A stretch of 64,000 nucleotides of DNA from Dysgonomonas mossii DSM 22836. Lineage in GTDB: Bacteria > Bacteroidota > Bacteroidia > Bacteroidales > Dysgonomonadaceae. Within the stretch, counting starts at the first letter, position 1. The number at the start of each line of letters is the position of its first letter. Location: positions 1 to 64,000 of the forward strand of contig NZ_GL892006.1 in the NCBI RefSeq assembly GCF_000213575.1. The letters are read 5' to 3'. The position numbers and the translations under genes were made by a program. The notes beneath the pieces were generated by a model. The model searched no databases, was not told where the DNA came from, and saw only the letters and a program-made list of their open reading frames with translations. Positions 63,017 through 64,000 of this stretch are shown one piece after another.

Positions 63017-63024
63017 TACCTTTG
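63017..63024 (+). promoter_or_regulatory. -7 box (TACCTTTG) of the acyl-CoA ligase gene
   Basis: TACCTTTG followed by TG lies 30 nt before the ATG. AT-rich sequence upstream has no clear TTTG at -33. Confidence 0.5.
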
Positions 63025-63054
63025 TGATAATAACAAATAAAAAAGGAAGTCCAA

Positions 63055-64000
63055 ATGAATTATTATCATCTGTCTATATTGGTACATCGTCAGGCTATCA
63101 GGTATGGTAAGAGAACAGCTCTGAAATATAGAAACCCGTACGAAAAAAAATGGAAGAATATTTCATGGAATAAGTTTTCCGACAATGTAATGAAAACAGC
63201 CTGGGCTATGGCTGAAATGGGTGTAGAAGAAGGCTCAAGGATCGCTGTGTATTCTCAGAATATGCCGCAATATCTTTTTGCGGATTTCGGTACTTTTGCC
63301 AACCGCTGTATTTCAGTACCTATCTATGCAACATCATCACCGTCGCAAGTAGAATATATAGTAAAGGATGCCAGTATACAATTACTGTTCGCCGGAGAGC
63401 AGTTCCAATATAATAATGCATTTAAAGTGCAACAAAATTCGCCTGCATTAAAGAAAATTGTTGTATTCGATAATAATGTGAAATTCCATCCCGATGATAA
63501 GACTTCTGTCTATTTTGATGATTTTATTGCCACCGGTGAAAATTCACACACAGAGGTTATCGTGCGAGTACGCCTTAAATCGAGGAGAGAAGATGATATA
63601 GCTTGTATTATATATACTTCGGGTACAACCGGCGAACCGAAAGGAGTAGTATTACCACATTCCTGTTTCTCTCAGGTCTTCCGTATTCACGACATGCGTC
63701 TGCCTATGACTTCGAATAAAGACTTGTCGATGAATTTCCTTCCGTTAGCACATATTTTTGAACGGGCATGGACGTATTATACTATCCATAAGGGAATGAC
63801 CATTGCTATTAATCAAGACGCAAAGGAAATACAAAAATCAATAAAGCAGGTTCATCCCACTATCATGTGTAGTGTTCCCCGATTCTGGGAAAAAGTGTAT
63901 GCAGGTGTTCACGAAAAAATATCGAGCTCCAAAGGTCTGATGAAATGGCTATATACCGATGCCATCAAGACAGGTAAAAGATATAATCTGGACTTTAAAA
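63055..64000 (+). CDS. Long-chain acyl-CoA ligase (AMP-forming), 5' part only
   Basis: An open reading frame of 315 codons runs off the right edge. It starts MNYYHLSILVHRQAIRYGKR and contains the adenylate-forming motif YTSGTTGEPKGV, NFLPLAHIFERAWTYY and SVPRFWEKVY, typical of the long-chain fatty-acid:CoA ligases of the FadD15/AMP-dependent group in Bacteroidota. It should activate fatty acids with ATP and CoA. The C-terminal domain is missing only because the window ends. Confidence 0.92.
   Translation, partial: MNYYHLSILVHRQAIRYGKRTALKYRNPYEKKWKNISWNKFSDNVMKTAWAMAEMGVEEGSRIAVYSQNMPQYLFADFGTFANRCISVPIYATSSPSQVEYIVKDASIQLLFAGEQFQYNNAFKVQQNSPALKKIVVFDNNVKFHPDDKTSVYFDDFIATGENSHTEVIVRVRLKSRREDDIACIIYTSGTTGEPKGVVLPHSCFSQVFRIHDMRLPMTSNKDLSMNFLPLAHIFERAWTYYTIHKGMTIAINQDAKEIQKSIKQVHPTIMCSVPRFWEKVYAGVHEKISSSKGLMKWLYTDAIKTGKRYNLDFK

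Noticed and set aside
1-64000. CRISPR arrays, insertion sequences, prophage or integrative elements
   Set aside because: No array of spaced repeats, transposase, integrase or att-like duplication next to the tRNA gene was found.

Overview
The window is a low-GC chromosomal segment of a Bacteroidota bacterium. It most likely belongs to the Bacteroidales, and a Dysgonomonas-like member of the Dysgonomonadaceae is my best guess. This rests on recognised protein families: a FecR/ECF sigma pair, an STN/carboxypeptidase-regulatory-like surface protein, a TonB receptor, an S46 dipeptidyl-peptidase, DUF3078, a PorT-like barrel and many short-lipobox lipoproteins. It also rests on Bacteroidota-type promoters (TAnnTTTG at -7, TTTG at -33) and on the near absence of Shine-Dalgarno sequences. 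The species call is inference. I see no transposase, integrase, phage gene or CRISPR array; this is ordinary chromosome with a few unusual genes.

Layout. Positions 1-363 hold the 5' end of a 16S rRNA gene (minus strand), its leader and its promoter. From 436 to 5383 (minus) come an outer-membrane barrel, LptC, a SurA/PpiD-type foldase and endonuclease III. An orphan exosortase-family membrane protease (5761-6456) converges on a family 2 glycosyltransferase. Then follow lysC-lysA, a cysteine-less TlpA-like protein, an EcsC protein, a nicotinamidase, an unknown two-module beta-rich protein, parE, purU and a POT peptide transporter. From 18042 to 25903 is a respiratory and stress block: a small membrane protein, a LuxR regulator fused to a RIC-like N-terminal domain, an exported Fe-type superoxide dismutase, a DUF1398 protein, cytochrome bd oxidase (cydAB) and alanine dehydrogenase. 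From 26025 to 33785 lie a DUF454 protein, a PfkB kinase, an MFS carrier, an exported PepC-type peptidase, PrmA, a porin and an alpha/beta hydrolase.

Positions 34059-42150 are rich in surface and lipoprotein genes, including one with seven perfect-length 57-bp repeats and one with a short collagen-like stretch. This part also contains initiator tRNA-Met, a 55-residue two-cluster ferredoxin, a PorT-like barrel, chorismate synthase and DgkA. Positions 42196-50174 hold a lipoprotein phosphodiesterase, an M16 peptidase, thioredoxin and DnaE. Positions 50733-58711 hold a SusD-less TonB receptor, a YqhD-type alcohol dehydrogenase and a four-gene sigma/anti-sigma surface-signalling operon whose putative receptor has STN and carboxypeptidase-regulatory domains but no beta-barrel. 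The window ends with an S46 dipeptidyl-peptidase of DPP7 type, a polysaccharide flippase and the start of a long-chain acyl-CoA ligase.

The most noteworthy items are the barrel-less cell-surface-signalling operon (54413-58711), the RIC-LuxR fusion next to the exported SOD (18042-20314), the orphan exosortase (5761-6456), a promoter-plus-hairpin unit that may be a small RNA (30622-30754), and an initiator tRNA lacking one of the three conserved anticodon-stem G:C pairs. Coordinates, motifs and hairpins were read by eye; family assignments come from remembered family signatures, not from a search.
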